Shown here one piece after another: positions 44,758 to 53,685 of a stretch of DNA of 64,000 nt. Positions within the stretch are counted from its first letter, which is position 1; each line of letters opens with the position of its first letter. The position numbers and the translations under genes are program-made. Origin of the DNA: Protula sp. h YS-2021 (taxonomy: Eukaryota; Annelida; Polychaeta; Sabellida; Serpulidae). The notes below the pieces were generated by a model, which was not told the origin of the DNA, did not search any database, and was given only the letters and a program-made list of their open reading frames with translations. Where the stretch lies: positions 97,591,804 through 97,655,803 of the forward strand of contig OX457025.1 in the NCBI GenBank assembly GCA_949752745.1. Direction: 5' to 3'.

Positions 44758-44907
44758 TGTTGTATTAGTTAAGTTGTATTAATTATGTTGTTGGTAATTG
44801 TTAATTTTATTATGGATTTTGCAAATAAACAAGACAGTTTTATACAACATTCTTTTTTATTGTGTTATACATTATTTACATTTTAACAATTATTTTACAT
44901 TAAACTT
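44758..44907. terminator. Convergent AT-rich end region with poly(A) signals
   Basis: AATAAA on plus at 44,824-44,829 serves the capsid-protease block. Minus-strand AATAAA motifs at about 44,857-44,862 and 44,907-44,912 (the latter overlapping the last minus-strand stop) serve the polymerase-PC4 block. Confidence 0.6.
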
Positions 44908-45165
44908 TTATTTCACAAATACATTCAATACATTGACAAACAAATGCCATTCATACCAATCTAAATTAATATATGTATCATAGACATTACACCCACGTTT
45001 GTAAATGCTGTGAAAACTAGCATAACAATGTCCATTACCAAATTTTATTATTTTAACATCTTCGTGTTCAGACAGTTTCAGTTCATATCCGTGATCATTC
45101 ATGTCAATGTCCATCACCATAACACACATGGGATGTGTTAGCTCAATGGACTTGGTGCCCCGCAT
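44908..45165 (-). CDS. PC4-like small protein, probably N-truncated
   Basis: 85 residues from ATG 45,165. Its second half ('VKIIKFGNGHCYASFHS' and 'YINLDWYEWHLFVNVL') aligns by eye with the end of the next protein ('YITLNTVGTLWYEWYALLQAL'): strands, then a W-x-E-W helix. The counterpart of that protein's first half is missing. The reading frame stays open upstream of the ATG into the neighbouring gene, so the start may have been lost or moved. A paralogue within a family of four or five (inference). Confidence 0.55.
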   Translation of the reverse strand: MRGTKSIELTHPMCVMVMDIDMNDHGYELKLSEHEDVKIIKFGNGHCYASFHSIYKRGCNVYDTYINLDWYEWHLFVNVLNVFVK

Positions 45166-45190
45166 GAGTTGTACTCCTTCCTCTTTGAAT

Positions 45191-45547
45191 TCAAGCGTTG
45201 GGTTCTTTCCAATCCAATGCTTGCAACAGAGCGTACCATTCGTACCAGAGCGTACCTACTGTGTTGAGGGTGATGTAGTCGTAGCGTTTTGTAAGCTCGT
45301 CATATTGGCGAAATTGTACAAACACGTCTAGGCAGTTCTCAGTCACACGCACTTCTAAATCCTCTGAGAGTATTAGGAGGAAGCCAGGTATCCTGAACTT
45401 CTCTAGATGGTCTTTCAACACAGATTGTTCGTCAGTTGATAGAATGATATACTTTCTAAAATGTCTTAGCACAATATCATCACATAAGTTTCTCAGATAT
45501 GAGAATCCATGCGTAATTGGTTCATATTCCGATAAAAAGTCTTCCAT
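45191..45547 (-). CDS. PC4-like two-half protein
   Basis: 118 residues from ATG 45,547. First half 'DDIVLRHFRKYIILSTDEQS' then a helix; second half 'LEVRVTENCLDVFVQFR' and 'YDYITLNTVGTLWYEWYAL'. This twofold strand-strand-strand-helix pattern repeats that of the proteins at 45,602-45,976 and 37,481-38,101. 25 bp from its neighbour and 54 bp from the next gene, so it is probably co-transcribed with PolB and PC4. Confidence 0.6.
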   Translation of the reverse strand: MEDFLSEYEPITHGFSYLRNLCDDIVLRHFRKYIILSTDEQSVLKDHLEKFRIPGFLLILSEDLEVRVTENCLDVFVQFRQYDELTKRYDYITLNTVGTLWYEWYALLQALDWKEPNA

Positions 45548-45601
45548 CTCGTTCAACAGTCAGATCAACTATGAGCTGTCTCCTTGTCTGCAATGACGTT
45601 T

Positions 45602-45976
45602 TTATGCTCGCAAGATGGCGAAGAGTGGATGTTGTATAGCTTCTAGGAATCGTAAGACTGCGCGCCAGTTCTTCATATCAAAGTGGATTAACTGTGTATA
45701 TTGAGTATCTGGCACAACTCCCTTATAATCCTCTGGATAATCCTGTAAAAGATTTTTCCAGAATCTCATACGTATGTTAGAATCATGTCCAATCACCATC
45801 ACTTCAACTTTATTTTCAAGTCTGCGTTCAAACCCAGGTTCAAGCGGTATGTTTTTAAAGTCTTTCCACACTTCAGGTTTAAACCGATAATCAGAAATTA
45901 TCCGAGAACCTATTATCACTTCATTCCTCTCATTTACAATAAGGTAAGCACCGTCGTTAAACATGAGTGCATTCAT
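45602..45976 (-). CDS. PC4-like two-half protein
   Basis: 124 residues from ATG 45,976. First half 'GAYLIVNERNEVIIGSR' and 'YRFKPEVWKDFKNIP'; second half 'VEVMVIGHDSNIRMRFWKN' and 'QLIHFDMKNWRAVLRFLEA'. Again two similar strand-helix halves ending in a W-containing helix. 15 bp downstream of the PC4 gene. An ssDNA-binding role is inferred from the resemblance only. Confidence 0.6.
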   Translation of the reverse strand: MNALMFNDGAYLIVNERNEVIIGSRIISDYRFKPEVWKDFKNIPLEPGFERRLENKVEVMVIGHDSNIRMRFWKNLLQDYPEDYKGVVPDTQYTQLIHFDMKNWRAVLRFLEAIQHPLFAILRA

Positions 45977-45991
45977 GATGAGAATACCTTG

Positions 45992-46345
45992 TTATGAGCT
46001 GTCTTCTTGTCTTCGAGGCCTTTTATCCACTTCTTTCACTTGCTTCTTCAACATTTTCCATTCAGGTATTGTCAGCAAAATACCCTTTTTCGTAGGACGG
46101 TTTCTTCCAGTCCCCTCATCTCTCAGGTACTTGCGAATGTTTACCACTCCTTCATTGCTTTGTTTCATAATCTTGATATACTTTCCATTTCCTAGAGAAA
46201 GCATTCCGTCCCACGACTGTGGTGTTGACACCGTCTCCACTTTCAATTTCTTGATGGTAGTGGTAGGATTTTTAACTTTAAGTCTTTAACTGTATCTGCA
46301 AGAGTATCCATATCAGTTGTAGATCTCTTACGACTTTCACGTTCC
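45992..46345 (-). pseudogene. PC4/SUB1-type ssDNA-binding protein, frameshifted near N-terminus
   Basis: ATG 46,345 opens a short frame that ends near 46,240. The PC4 frame is open from about 46,275 to TAA at 45,992-45,994. The core has 'VVNIRKYLRDEGTG' and 'PTKKGILLTIPEWKMLKKQ', a clear PC4 signature, and is the closest relative in the window to the PC4 protein at 20,274-20,840. That protein has a 'TTTMKK' upstream of its domain, corresponding to 'TTTIKK' here, so the homology spans the break. The ATG is only 3 bp after the PolB stop, which implies co-expression. Confidence 0.85.
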
Positions 46346-46348
46346 ATG

Positions 46349-49300
46349 TTAACGCTTCAATGTTCCCACCTCAAATAACTCTTCCGTTGGAGGACCTCCC
46401 CTCTTTAATACCACAGCCTTGTAATGTCCATGAGCTAAAGTGGAATAGACATCATCCAGTACATATCGCTTGTCGTCATATGGGGAGAGGGCTACCTTCC
46501 TAATCTTCTCCGAGAAAAGCTGGTGACTATGACTTCGAATAATGTGCCCTGTAGCCATTGTTTGAGTTTGGTTGAACAAACTTTCTCTATACTGTGCATG
46601 TTTAATGCGTCTTTGGCAAGCTCGAGTAATGCCTTTAGCTGTATGTTTTTCTTTCCCGCCACACAATAAACTATACATTTTCGGTCTGAGTCCAACAAAC
46701 CCTTCAATAGGGATGCCTGCCGTCTCATCTTTCACTTTCCCAAGCACTTTTTTCTTCACGTTGGAATGTAGGAAATGATTCGGCGGATAGTCACTTGTGT
46801 CGAACAGGTCAGCATCTTGCTGCATATCCTTGTAGATATCGTCCGTTTCTATGTCGTAACATAGACTGTCGGTGTCACTGAACAACAACTTGACATTGGG
46901 ATACTTGACCATGATGTAGTTGTAATGAAAGTTGAACATAAGCACTTTGCTGAGGTCGAGAATGGTGAAGCCAACTTGAATGGGTTTATCCAGAAGCAAA
47001 TCCACTTTGCGCAAATGTACAGCGGTCAAATCTTTGTTGAACATTTTGAATTTGTGGAAAGAAGGTTTGGCTACAAGTTTCTTGAACCGCTTTTCCTTAT
47101 GAACCAGTTCAATATTGATTCGCTTTCTCACATTTTCCATGGTTTTACCAAACACAGAGTTGTTCATCAGTTTGAAGAAGTCTTTCTCAAACGGGTTCTT
47201 GGCCAATTTTCTCTTTTCCGTGTTCAAGGTAATGTATTTTGCCAACCATTTGCTCTGTTCAAACATGATGGCGCGATGTACTTTGGTGACTTTCAACCCC
47301 AGTGAGACGTATTGTTGTAAATTCCTGTAATGAAGTACATATTTCTTCTTGTCAGACAAGTTAGGAATGAGCTTTTCACTGGGTTTCTCTTTCATGTTCA
47401 GATCTTTCCGCAGCTTCTGACTGTAATCTGACAATTCTCCAACTTTGACCCATTTCCGTTCTGGAGCCACTGGGTAGTGATTATGACGATCATGGATTGA
47501 ATTTGGATATTCTAAATCCACTTCCAAAATGAATCCAATGTCATCATCTTCAGCTACATCCATGAAGTCGAGGGATTCTGGCTCGCTCACCCACATAAAT
47601 CCTCTTTGCGGCATGCTTTGTGACATGGCCCAACCATACAAGTTGTTTGCGTCGAGGTACATCAGATAGTTGTTTGGTATCTCAGAATTGTAATCTGCTA
47701 CGTAGGGATTATTCGCTTTCGCATACTTATGTGTGATCACAGATATTCCTCCGCGTATGCCTTGCTCAACCATTTGGTACATGTCAATGTCATTGATCAA
47801 TTCCAATTTCACCTTTGTCGCTTTTAACATTGCATCCCACGACAGTCCTGGTGCTGTATAGTAGTGAGCAGGATCCAATTCATACGTGTTGAGGCATACT
47901 TGACGAAAATTTTCAAACACGTCAGCTAATAATAACACATCTGATTTCAGGTACAGGTCGTGGTATTCACCAAATGTGGTACAGTTGAATGTATCCCATA
48001 ACTTCTGCGCATGCGCATAATCCTCATCGCTAATGTCCTCTTCGCTAAGCTGACTATAAAACTTTTCCTTTGATGGCAGCTGTGTTTCAGCAAACTTGGA
48101 TGGTTCGTCCACGTAATCGTAGGGGTACACTCCCTTTCTCAGCAACAAATCTTGTTGGTCACTATCGTGAATGTGAGAGGTCATGTTGTAGAAGTTATCT
48201 TTCCCTTCTGCTGCAAATTTGGATACCATCTTCTGTAGAGAGGTACTCATGAACTGAAAGCTGTAAATTTCAGATTGCTCATAGTGAATGCAATATATTT
48301 CTCAATGGTGTTGGGAATGACTGTAATCGTTTTACCTTTGAATTTCCCAATTTCCTCCATGATCAGGTGACTGTCATAGCCTCGCAAATTGTGGAAAAAC
48401 ACGGGAATGATAAAAGAATATTTATCCCCTTGCTGATTCTTTCTAAGTCGGAATTGTAAGTTGCATTCATTGTGCGCTGCTCCACGATATTTGCCATTGA
48501 TATGGTCATGATCTCTCACACGATCTGCTCCTAGAGGTTCATGACAAATGTAGCAATCAACAGCGTTCTTGAAATTCTCTTTGTCTTCACGAGTCATCAC
48601 CATTTCCTTTGGCCGCTCTAAACCACGTACAATACGATCACGTTCATTCACCATATGGTCTAAAAAGACTTTCACAGCATTGTCTCCTCGATACACAACT
48701 GGCGCACGTGTGTCGTACTGGCTCACAACTACATAGGCAAAGCTGTTTGGACGATGATGTTGATACTTGTCTTCTTCTTCATGCTTTTGCGTGAAACATT
48801 CAAAGTCGGCATAAATCACAAAAGGTGCTCGCTGTTGTTTAGCCACATTCTTGAACTTGATGAAGGGTTCCTTGGGAAATGATAAACGTTGTGCTCCATT
48901 CTTGTCACACACTTCACGATGTTTATCTAAAAGATCTTGTCGTACAAACCCGTGAAGACAGTTGAAACAATAAAAATATGTACCCTTATGCTTTGATCGA
49001 TAAGACATAAGTCTGCTAAAATTCTTGATGAGGCAGTAATGCCTCGTCTTGTCATTGCTAATCAGAAGTAAGTTGATTTCTCTCACACTGACGTTTCGAC
49101 TAAGTTGTATTGGAGCAACTACATCTTGTTCATATCCAAACACGTTGATGGCTACATCGTTCCCCTTTTCAAACTTTGGAATGTCAGTAATTGGTGTCGG
49201 AAATGTCATACCCTCTACCTTTAGTTCCTTCTCAAATGGTTTGTAATGATTCACGCGATTTGGATTGTTGTCATGAGGGTGAAGGTAAGCCTGACCATAA

Positions 49301-50132
49301 GAAACACTTGTTATCATCATTCTTAATGTTTATCACACCTTCTGTTTTCTTCACTTTCTTCGGTAGTGGAATAAAACTACTCGCTTCTAGAGGAACCAAC
49401 GTAGCTGTGTGTACTTCAATGTACAGTATGTTATCCAATACCCAGCCAGAGCCTTGTCGCTCATGTTCGTCAAACTTGGTAAATAATTCTTTATAGGCTT
49501 CTGGCAGGTCCTGCTCAATATCTGCTGGATTGTATGCTGCATATGTTGGACTGCTGATAAATGCATTATCCACTTGTTCTACCATAACACTTTCATCATT
49601 TGCTGTCAGTTTCTTGAAACGTGCATGCACGACAATGTACCATTTCATTCCATCGTTTAAGGTCTCCAACAAATGTGTCTTGATACGGTTCTCTTGCTGT
49701 TGCATTTCAAGCAGTAAATCTGATCCATCCTCAGATTCAAACCGTTTTTCCTGCGCGTTTTTCACCAAGACTAACCCTTCTACCTCTCCCTACTTGTCCT
49801 GTCTTTTGTTTCTTTGAAACATGTTCTTCATGAGGTACATTGTCCATCTCAGCTGGTATGCATGCATGTGCCTCATAAGTATCCATAGATGGAAATTTTA
49901 CATTGCATTCCATACACTGAACTTGACCGTATGGCCAAATGTCATCTTCTTCCATCTTTTGTCTCTTTGCTCCTTTCATCTTAGCTTTACTGCATGTGTG
50001 TGTCTCATAAGTATCCATAGATGGAAATTTCACATTGCATTCCATACACTGAACTTGACTGTATGACCAAATGTCATCTTCTTCCATCTTTTGTCTCTTT
50101 GCTCCTTTCCCATGCTCTTCACTTTTCATCAT
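46349..50132 (-). pseudogene. POLB: Protein-primed DNA polymerase B, broken by frameshifts
   Basis: Replicates the element, presumably from its TIR ends. Three main frames follow one another on the minus strand: 49,271-49,790, 48,247-49,320 and 46,349-48,250, with frame changes near 49,290 and 48,250. A third change near 49,785 probably joins an N-terminal zinc-finger part (see next entry). Motifs are all present: Exo I 'FVIYADFECF', Exo II 'FFHNLRGYDSHLI', Exo III 'YLKSDVLLLAD', Pol A 'YLDANNLYGWAMSQ', Pol B 'KLMNNSVFGKTM', Pol C 'LLFSDTDSLCYD', plus a TPR insertion-like stretch. Catalytic residues are intact, so the damage is confined to frame breaks. Confidence 0.96.
49737..50132 (-). CDS. 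Duplicated zinc-finger N-terminal part of PolB (or separate gene)
   Basis: From ATG 50,132. Two tandem copies of a 44-residue unit, each with a basic segment 'KGAKRQKMEEDDIW' and a C-x2-C-x12-H-x-C finger ('QCMECNVKFPSMDTYE'). The DNA duplication is visible at 49,885-49,975 and 50,015-50,105. The frame ends at 49,737, overlapping the PolB frame for about 50 codons. Polinton polymerases often begin with a finger, so fusion to PolB is the likely native state, but an independent small protein cannot be excluded. Confidence 0.7.
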   Translation of the reverse strand: MMKSEEHGKGAKRQKMEEDDIWSYSQVQCMECNVKFPSMDTYETHTCSKAKMKGAKRQKMEEDDIWPYGQVQCMECNVKFPSMDTYEAHACIPAEMDNVPHEEHVSKKQKTGQVGRGRRVSLGEKRAGKTV

Positions 50133-50195
50133 AGCTGGTTGTTGTTCCGTCAACTGCTGAAACTGAAATGCTGAAATGTAATCTGAGACATACCC

Positions 50196-50203
50196 CTTTT
50201 ATA
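50196..50203 (-). promoter_or_regulatory. TATA box of the PolB block
   Basis: TATAAAAG on the minus strand, 64 bp upstream of ATG 50,132. It would drive PolB, PC4 and the three small proteins. Confidence 0.65.
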
Positions 50204-50252
50204 CACACTCATACATAGACAGAATTTGCGTTTCCATTTCACAGCAGAGGAT

Positions 50253-50268
50253 GGCCCTTAGAAGGGCC
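50253..50268 (-). terminator. Histone-type 3' stem-loop
   Basis: Minus strand GGCCCTTCTAAGGGCC: a 6-bp stem GGCCCT/AGGGCC with loop TCTA. It matches the animal replication-dependent histone consensus (GGYYCU-UYUM-AGRRCC), starting 24 bases after the TGA of the Cys-rich gene. An identical stem-loop follows the neighbouring RING gene. Confidence 0.7.
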
Positions 50269-50292
50269 GAAAGATGTTAGTATGTTGGCTCT

Positions 50293-50646
50293 TCACCAAC
50301 AAGTCGGATTTCCGCAATCACACTGATATCTGTAAAATTGTTCCATCGTGAAAGGTCTTCTGGAACACTTGAAAGGATGAAAATTATAATATCCAAAGTT
50401 TTTCAGCGTCGCACCGCACCACCAGCAGTCTGTGCATGGCTCCGGTCCAGGTAATCGTGCAGTAAACTTGTACCATAGCAAACCACCGCAGGTTTTACAA
50501 CAGTACCGTCGTGGTGCATTGTGGTGCACCGGGCAGTTGTGTGGTTGTCCTGGATACTCTATCCACACCCAACACTTATAACATTCGGTCGTTAGCGTCA
50601 CTGCCTTGCCGTTTCGCATCACTGTGATTGCATGACTTGTCGACAT
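50293..50646 (-). CDS. Cys-rich zinc-binding protein
   Basis: 117 residues from ATG 50,646 (an upstream start at 50,715 would lie above the TATA box and is unlikely). Several paired cysteines: 'CYKCWVW', 'CCKTCGG', 'CTDCWWCGA' and a final 'CDCGNPTCW'. This suggests two to three zinc sites. GC-rich codons contrast with the AT-rich central genes. Transcribed divergently from the RING gene across a G-tract region, and followed by a histone-type stem-loop instead of an AATAAA. No family recognised. Confidence 0.7.
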   Translation of the reverse strand: MSTSHAITVMRNGKAVTLTTECYKCWVWIEYPGQPHNCPVHHNAPRRYCCKTCGGLLWYKFTARLPGPEPCTDCWWCGATLKNFGYYNFHPFKCSRRPFTMEQFYRYQCDCGNPTCW

Positions 50647-50684
50647 CTTGCTGCTGGTTTTGGATAATGCAGCCTGTAACCTGC

Positions 50685-50692
50685 CTTTATAG
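50685..50692 (-). promoter_or_regulatory. TATA box, Cys-rich gene
   Basis: CTATAAAG on the minus strand, 39 bp upstream of ATG 50,646. Confidence 0.6.
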
Positions 50693-50727
50693 ACTACTAG
50701 CGACCATCCTCGCATTATAGGCTATCC

Positions 50728-50873
50728 AGGGGGGTGGGGGGGGGGGGGGGGTCCTGACAGAGCACATGTAGGTCGACTGGCCGGGGGGGGGTCCTTACTT
50801 TATGTAAGCAGTTTGCTTCTATCCTTGGGGGGGGGTCCTCACTTCAGGTCGGCTGGCCCGGGGGGGGGGTCCT
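50728..50873. promoter_or_regulatory. G-tract / GTCGAC cluster in right divergent promoter
   Basis: G-runs of 9-18 followed by TCCTGACA, TCCTTACTT, TCCTCACTT and TCCTTACTT, with 'gtaGGTCGACTGGCC' and 'AGGTCGGCTGGCC' between. Located between the two divergent TATA boxes. It shares its grammar with the TIRs of the 6.2-kb element and with 36,085-36,245. Strong G-quadruplex potential. Confidence 0.65.
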
Positions 50874-50885
50874 TACTTAAGGTGG

Positions 50886-50893
50886 TATATAAG
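50886..50893 (+). promoter_or_regulatory. TATA box, RING gene
   Basis: TATATAAG, 50 bp upstream of ATG 50,943. Confidence 0.7.
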
Positions 50894-50942
50894 TGGTAGT
50901 CATTTCAGTTCAGGCTCACAACCGCTTTCAACTTTCACGACA

Positions 50943-51494
50943 ATGGAGCTCTTCTTTGCGTTAAACGATGTTCTCACGCTGAGGGAAGTCAGGGAGGTGC
51001 AAGTGCCGGTGGTGCCGCCAGTGAACCAGCCTGTGAGATATTTTTTCTACCAGATGCTGCCGGACCCTGCCAACGCCAAGGTCCTCTGCGTTCCGGTCTT
51101 TTTTAACCGGAGGGTGACGCTGGGAAAGCGGTTGGAAAATATCGAGCAGGGACATTACGCCGAGGCTTACTTCCGATGCACCATGCTGGGGGAATCGATA
51201 CCATCAAGACTTGAGGAGGAAGAGTATCCAGCATGGGCAAGATTCTTCCTCCAGCAAGACCTCGACATATGTATCGCATGCGGCTGCATGCTCAGTCCTG
51301 ATCGCGTTATTGCTGTGGATTGCGGTCATCAATCGTGTATTTACTGCGCTGCAATTTGGACCCAGATGATGGCGCTTGCTGATCAATACACGACTGCATG
51401 CTTCACCTGCGGACTGAAAACGGATCATTTCGTTTTCAACAGTCAGCCATTAACACACTGCGCAAGGCCAGTCCAAGATGTCCTAGAGTTTTAG
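50943..51494 (+). CDS. RING-finger protein, putative E3 ubiquitin ligase
   Basis: 183 residues. The N-terminal two thirds are unrecognised ('VRYFFYQMLPDPANA'). A RING-like domain spans about 108-160: 'CIACGCM', 11 residues, 'CGHQSCIYC', a spacer, 'CFTCG'. This is the C3HC4 arrangement expected to bind two zinc ions and recruit an E2 enzyme. RING proteins in DNA viruses often remodel host proteins; the target here is unknown. GC-rich codons, own TATA box, and a histone-type stem-loop 25 bases after the TAG. Intact, unlike most large genes of the element. Confidence 0.8.
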   Translation: MELFFALNDVLTLREVREVQVPVVPPVNQPVRYFFYQMLPDPANAKVLCVPVFFNRRVTLGKRLENIEQGHYAEAYFRCTMLGESIPSRLEEEEYPAWARFFLQQDLDICIACGCMLSPDRVIAVDCGHQSCIYCAAIWTQMMALADQYTTACFTCGLKTDHFVFNSQPLTHCARPVQDVLEF

Positions 51495-51519
51495 AGTCCG
51501 GCAGCAGCAAAAACCTGCC

Positions 51520-51535
51520 GGCCCTTCTAAGGGCC
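51520..51535 (+). terminator. Histone-type 3' stem-loop
   Basis: GGCCCTTCTAAGGGCC followed directly by ACCCA. Stem, loop (U1 and U3 conserved) and the ACCCA 3' flank all match animal histone mRNA ends. It starts 25 bases after the RING gene stop. A purine-rich 'acgaaataag' 10-20 bases further might act as a histone downstream element, but that match is weak. Confidence 0.75.
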
Positions 51536-51547
51536 ACCCACCAATAC

Positions 51548-51660
51548 GAAATAAGCGCTAATCGTGTCATGGTGTTAGTATGAATGTGTATGCATGAGAG
51601 TGTGGGAAATGCTAAAAAAAATAAATAAATAAAAAAAAAGAAAAAAAGGGGTGATTTTTT
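51548..51660 (-). repeat. Right TIR, inner segment
   Basis: 'cgctaatcgtgtcatggtgt' and 'gtgggaaatgctaaaaaa' are the reverse complement of 34,906-34,998. An A-rich stretch lies between this and the outer TIR. Confidence 0.8.
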
Positions 51661-51700
51661 TATACCCCTTTTTTATACCCCCCTTTTGACTTTAAGGGGG

Positions 51701-52098
51701 CCTTATAGGTGAGCTCTAACCATGTAGCTATGAGTTCTCTATTTATAAAATGGAGAACTTGTACGTTTGGGGAGGTGTCTCATCTGTCCGTCTGTCGTTT
51801 GAATGGTCGTTTGAATGGCCGCCCGTTTGAATGGTCGTTTGGATGGCCGCCCGTTTGAATGGCCGCCCACTATCCCTATTACGTCATTATGACGTTCATA
51901 TGACGTTCATATGACGTTCATATGACCTCCATATGACCTCCATATGACCTCCATATCACGTTCATAACACGTCTATAACACGTCCATATGAAGTCAATAT
52001 GACGTCACTGTTTTCGGAGCCCCATAGTGCTCCGAAAACACCTCCTGATGTCATTATGACGTCACTTCCTGTTTTCGGAGCCCCACTTTTATCCTACT
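51701..52098 (-). repeat. Right TIR, outer segment
   Basis: Reverse complement of 31,607-31,971 with the same order of blocks: GTCCGTCTGTC, 'tgaatggccgcccg' repeats, 'atgacgttcat' and 'atgacctccat' repeats, and a terminal hairpin (arms near 52,030-52,046 and 52,071-52,086). About 30 bp longer than the left copy through repeat-number differences. Confidence 0.9.
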
Positions 52099-52104
52099 GC
52101 CACC
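52099..52104. repeat. Target-site duplication GCCACC, right
   Basis: Exact match to 31,601-31,606 next to the CCTACT terminus. Confidence 0.93.
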
Positions 52105-52550
52105 AGATTAACTGATTAACTAGGAACTATTCGGCTACCAATATCTTGTTTCTATGCGATCCCCAACAATTAATTTTAACATTTTTCTGTTTTTAGTGGT
52201 GCTTTTAAAATTATTTGCTTAATAAAAAACCATGCATTTTGCTTTCGTAATGGTTATTTGCTTAGGATTAGTTGATCGAGGCAAATAATATTCTTAGCTA
52301 GCTATATAGATAGCACGTAAGTTGACCTCATTATATTACTATATCATTTTTATAGAGTAATATAACAACTAAAATCAAATAAATTATACCTAAAAGTCAA
52401 TATTAGATTTTAAAATTATGTATTTCTTCTTTACTAGTATCTAAAATTTGCCAATTTATTTGAAAATGGTATTCAGTACATATGGTTTCCCATGATGCTC
52501 CAATACACAACACCCAATAGTATTGATTTTTCATAATGCTCCAGTACAAA
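52105..52550. other. No gene recognised
   Basis: AT-rich flank that continues the interrupted element on the right of the Polinton. Nothing codes. Confidence 0.5.
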
Positions 52551-52730
52551 AAGTTTGATTTTGGTTTAAAAATAGTTCCCCCTGAAACGTTTCGAAAAGG
52601 TTCTACAAAAAAACGTTTTGTTTTGGTATCCGAGAACACAAAGATTTTATAAACGTCAATAAAACGTTTCAACCAAAAACGAACCTTAAAAAAAAACGTT
52701 TCCATGTTTTCCGGGTGCGAAAACGAGAAT
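52551..52730. repeat. Right half of the interrupted AACGTTTT-rich element
   Basis: Inverted counterpart of 31,235-31,400 ('aaaaacgtttccatgttttc' and 'cgtcaataaaacgtttcaac'). Confidence 0.45.
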
Positions 52731-53685
52731 CTAAAAACAGTATTCAAAAGACGGTATATTCCACTGATTTTTTTTTAAATCTCTGGGGTTGACTGTGCTT
52801 TTTAAGGGCGCATCCTTACAGATCAATGATGAAAAGAATACCTGACGGTAAACACATTTTGAAGGAGACGCTTAATCATTCCGCAGGGGAGGGGCGGGAA
52901 TGTGGGATAGATCAAATTAGTCTCCCAACCCCCCCCCCCCTCCCGCCCCCGCCCCGCCCCACTTCCTCAGAGGGGAGCCGTAATGGGGCAATGAAAGACG
53001 GACTGATACAGCACCAAGCATGTGAAAAAGCATTTATGTGCGTAAAAAAACCAGAAAAAAAACTACATTTAATTTCTTCTAAATATGGCTTCACAGTTGA
53101 ATACAACAGTACATTTGTATATTATCATATTTTGAGTTGTTATTTTGGAGCGTATAATGTGTTTCTTTTATTTTATTTATACTTATTTTTTATTTGCCAT
53201 TATAAGCGATGACAAACAATGTTATTTTTTTTTTACACTCCTTGTGTATAACAGTTAGTTCACAGCGCTTTGAATTCCGGTGAAAGCGTAAACCTAACGA
53301 AATGTAGCGGACTGGGACTGAAACTTTATACGTGCAGGCGCCCAGTTATATTGAGACTGTTGACAGCGTACACACATCGCGCCTCAACAACAAAGACAGG
53401 TGTCTTTATGTAGAATGACATAACATTGGAACAAAAAACCTTTCATAGTGAAGCACAGCCCCGGAACTTGGATCACCACTGGGTGGTCTCATTGAAGTGT
53501 CCCCGATTTCCTAGTCCTAGTTGTGGGATGGTTCTATTCCGGGTAACCTATTGGGGTAACCTCCAGGGGGGCCACTCAGGTACCGCCTGGTTACTATGCG
53601 TGTCTTTGAACTTTCAAAACCACCCCTAAAGGCGGAGTGTTGGGCTAGAAATAAATGATACTCTATTTTTTAAACTAAACGCAGA

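Larger units (their letters stand above)
31607..52098. mobile_element. Full-length Polinton/Maverick, 20.5 kb
   Basis: AGTAGGATAAAAGTGG termini in inverted orientation, 6-bp target duplication, and the Polinton gene set: rve integrase with chromodomain, A32/FtsK-type packaging ATPase, penton-like and double-jelly-roll capsid proteins, adenain-like protease and protein-primed PolB. Two transcription blocks converge near 44,760-44,910, and GC-rich divergent pairs sit at each end. Nearly every large gene has one frameshift or stop. Seen as sequenced, the copy is defective. Its full termini and duplication indicate a fairly recent insertion. Confidence 0.97.

Noticed and set aside
50293..50715. 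Start at 50,715 for the Cys-rich protein
   Set aside because: It would lie upstream of the TATA box at 50,685-50,692; ATG 50,646 fits the promoter spacing.
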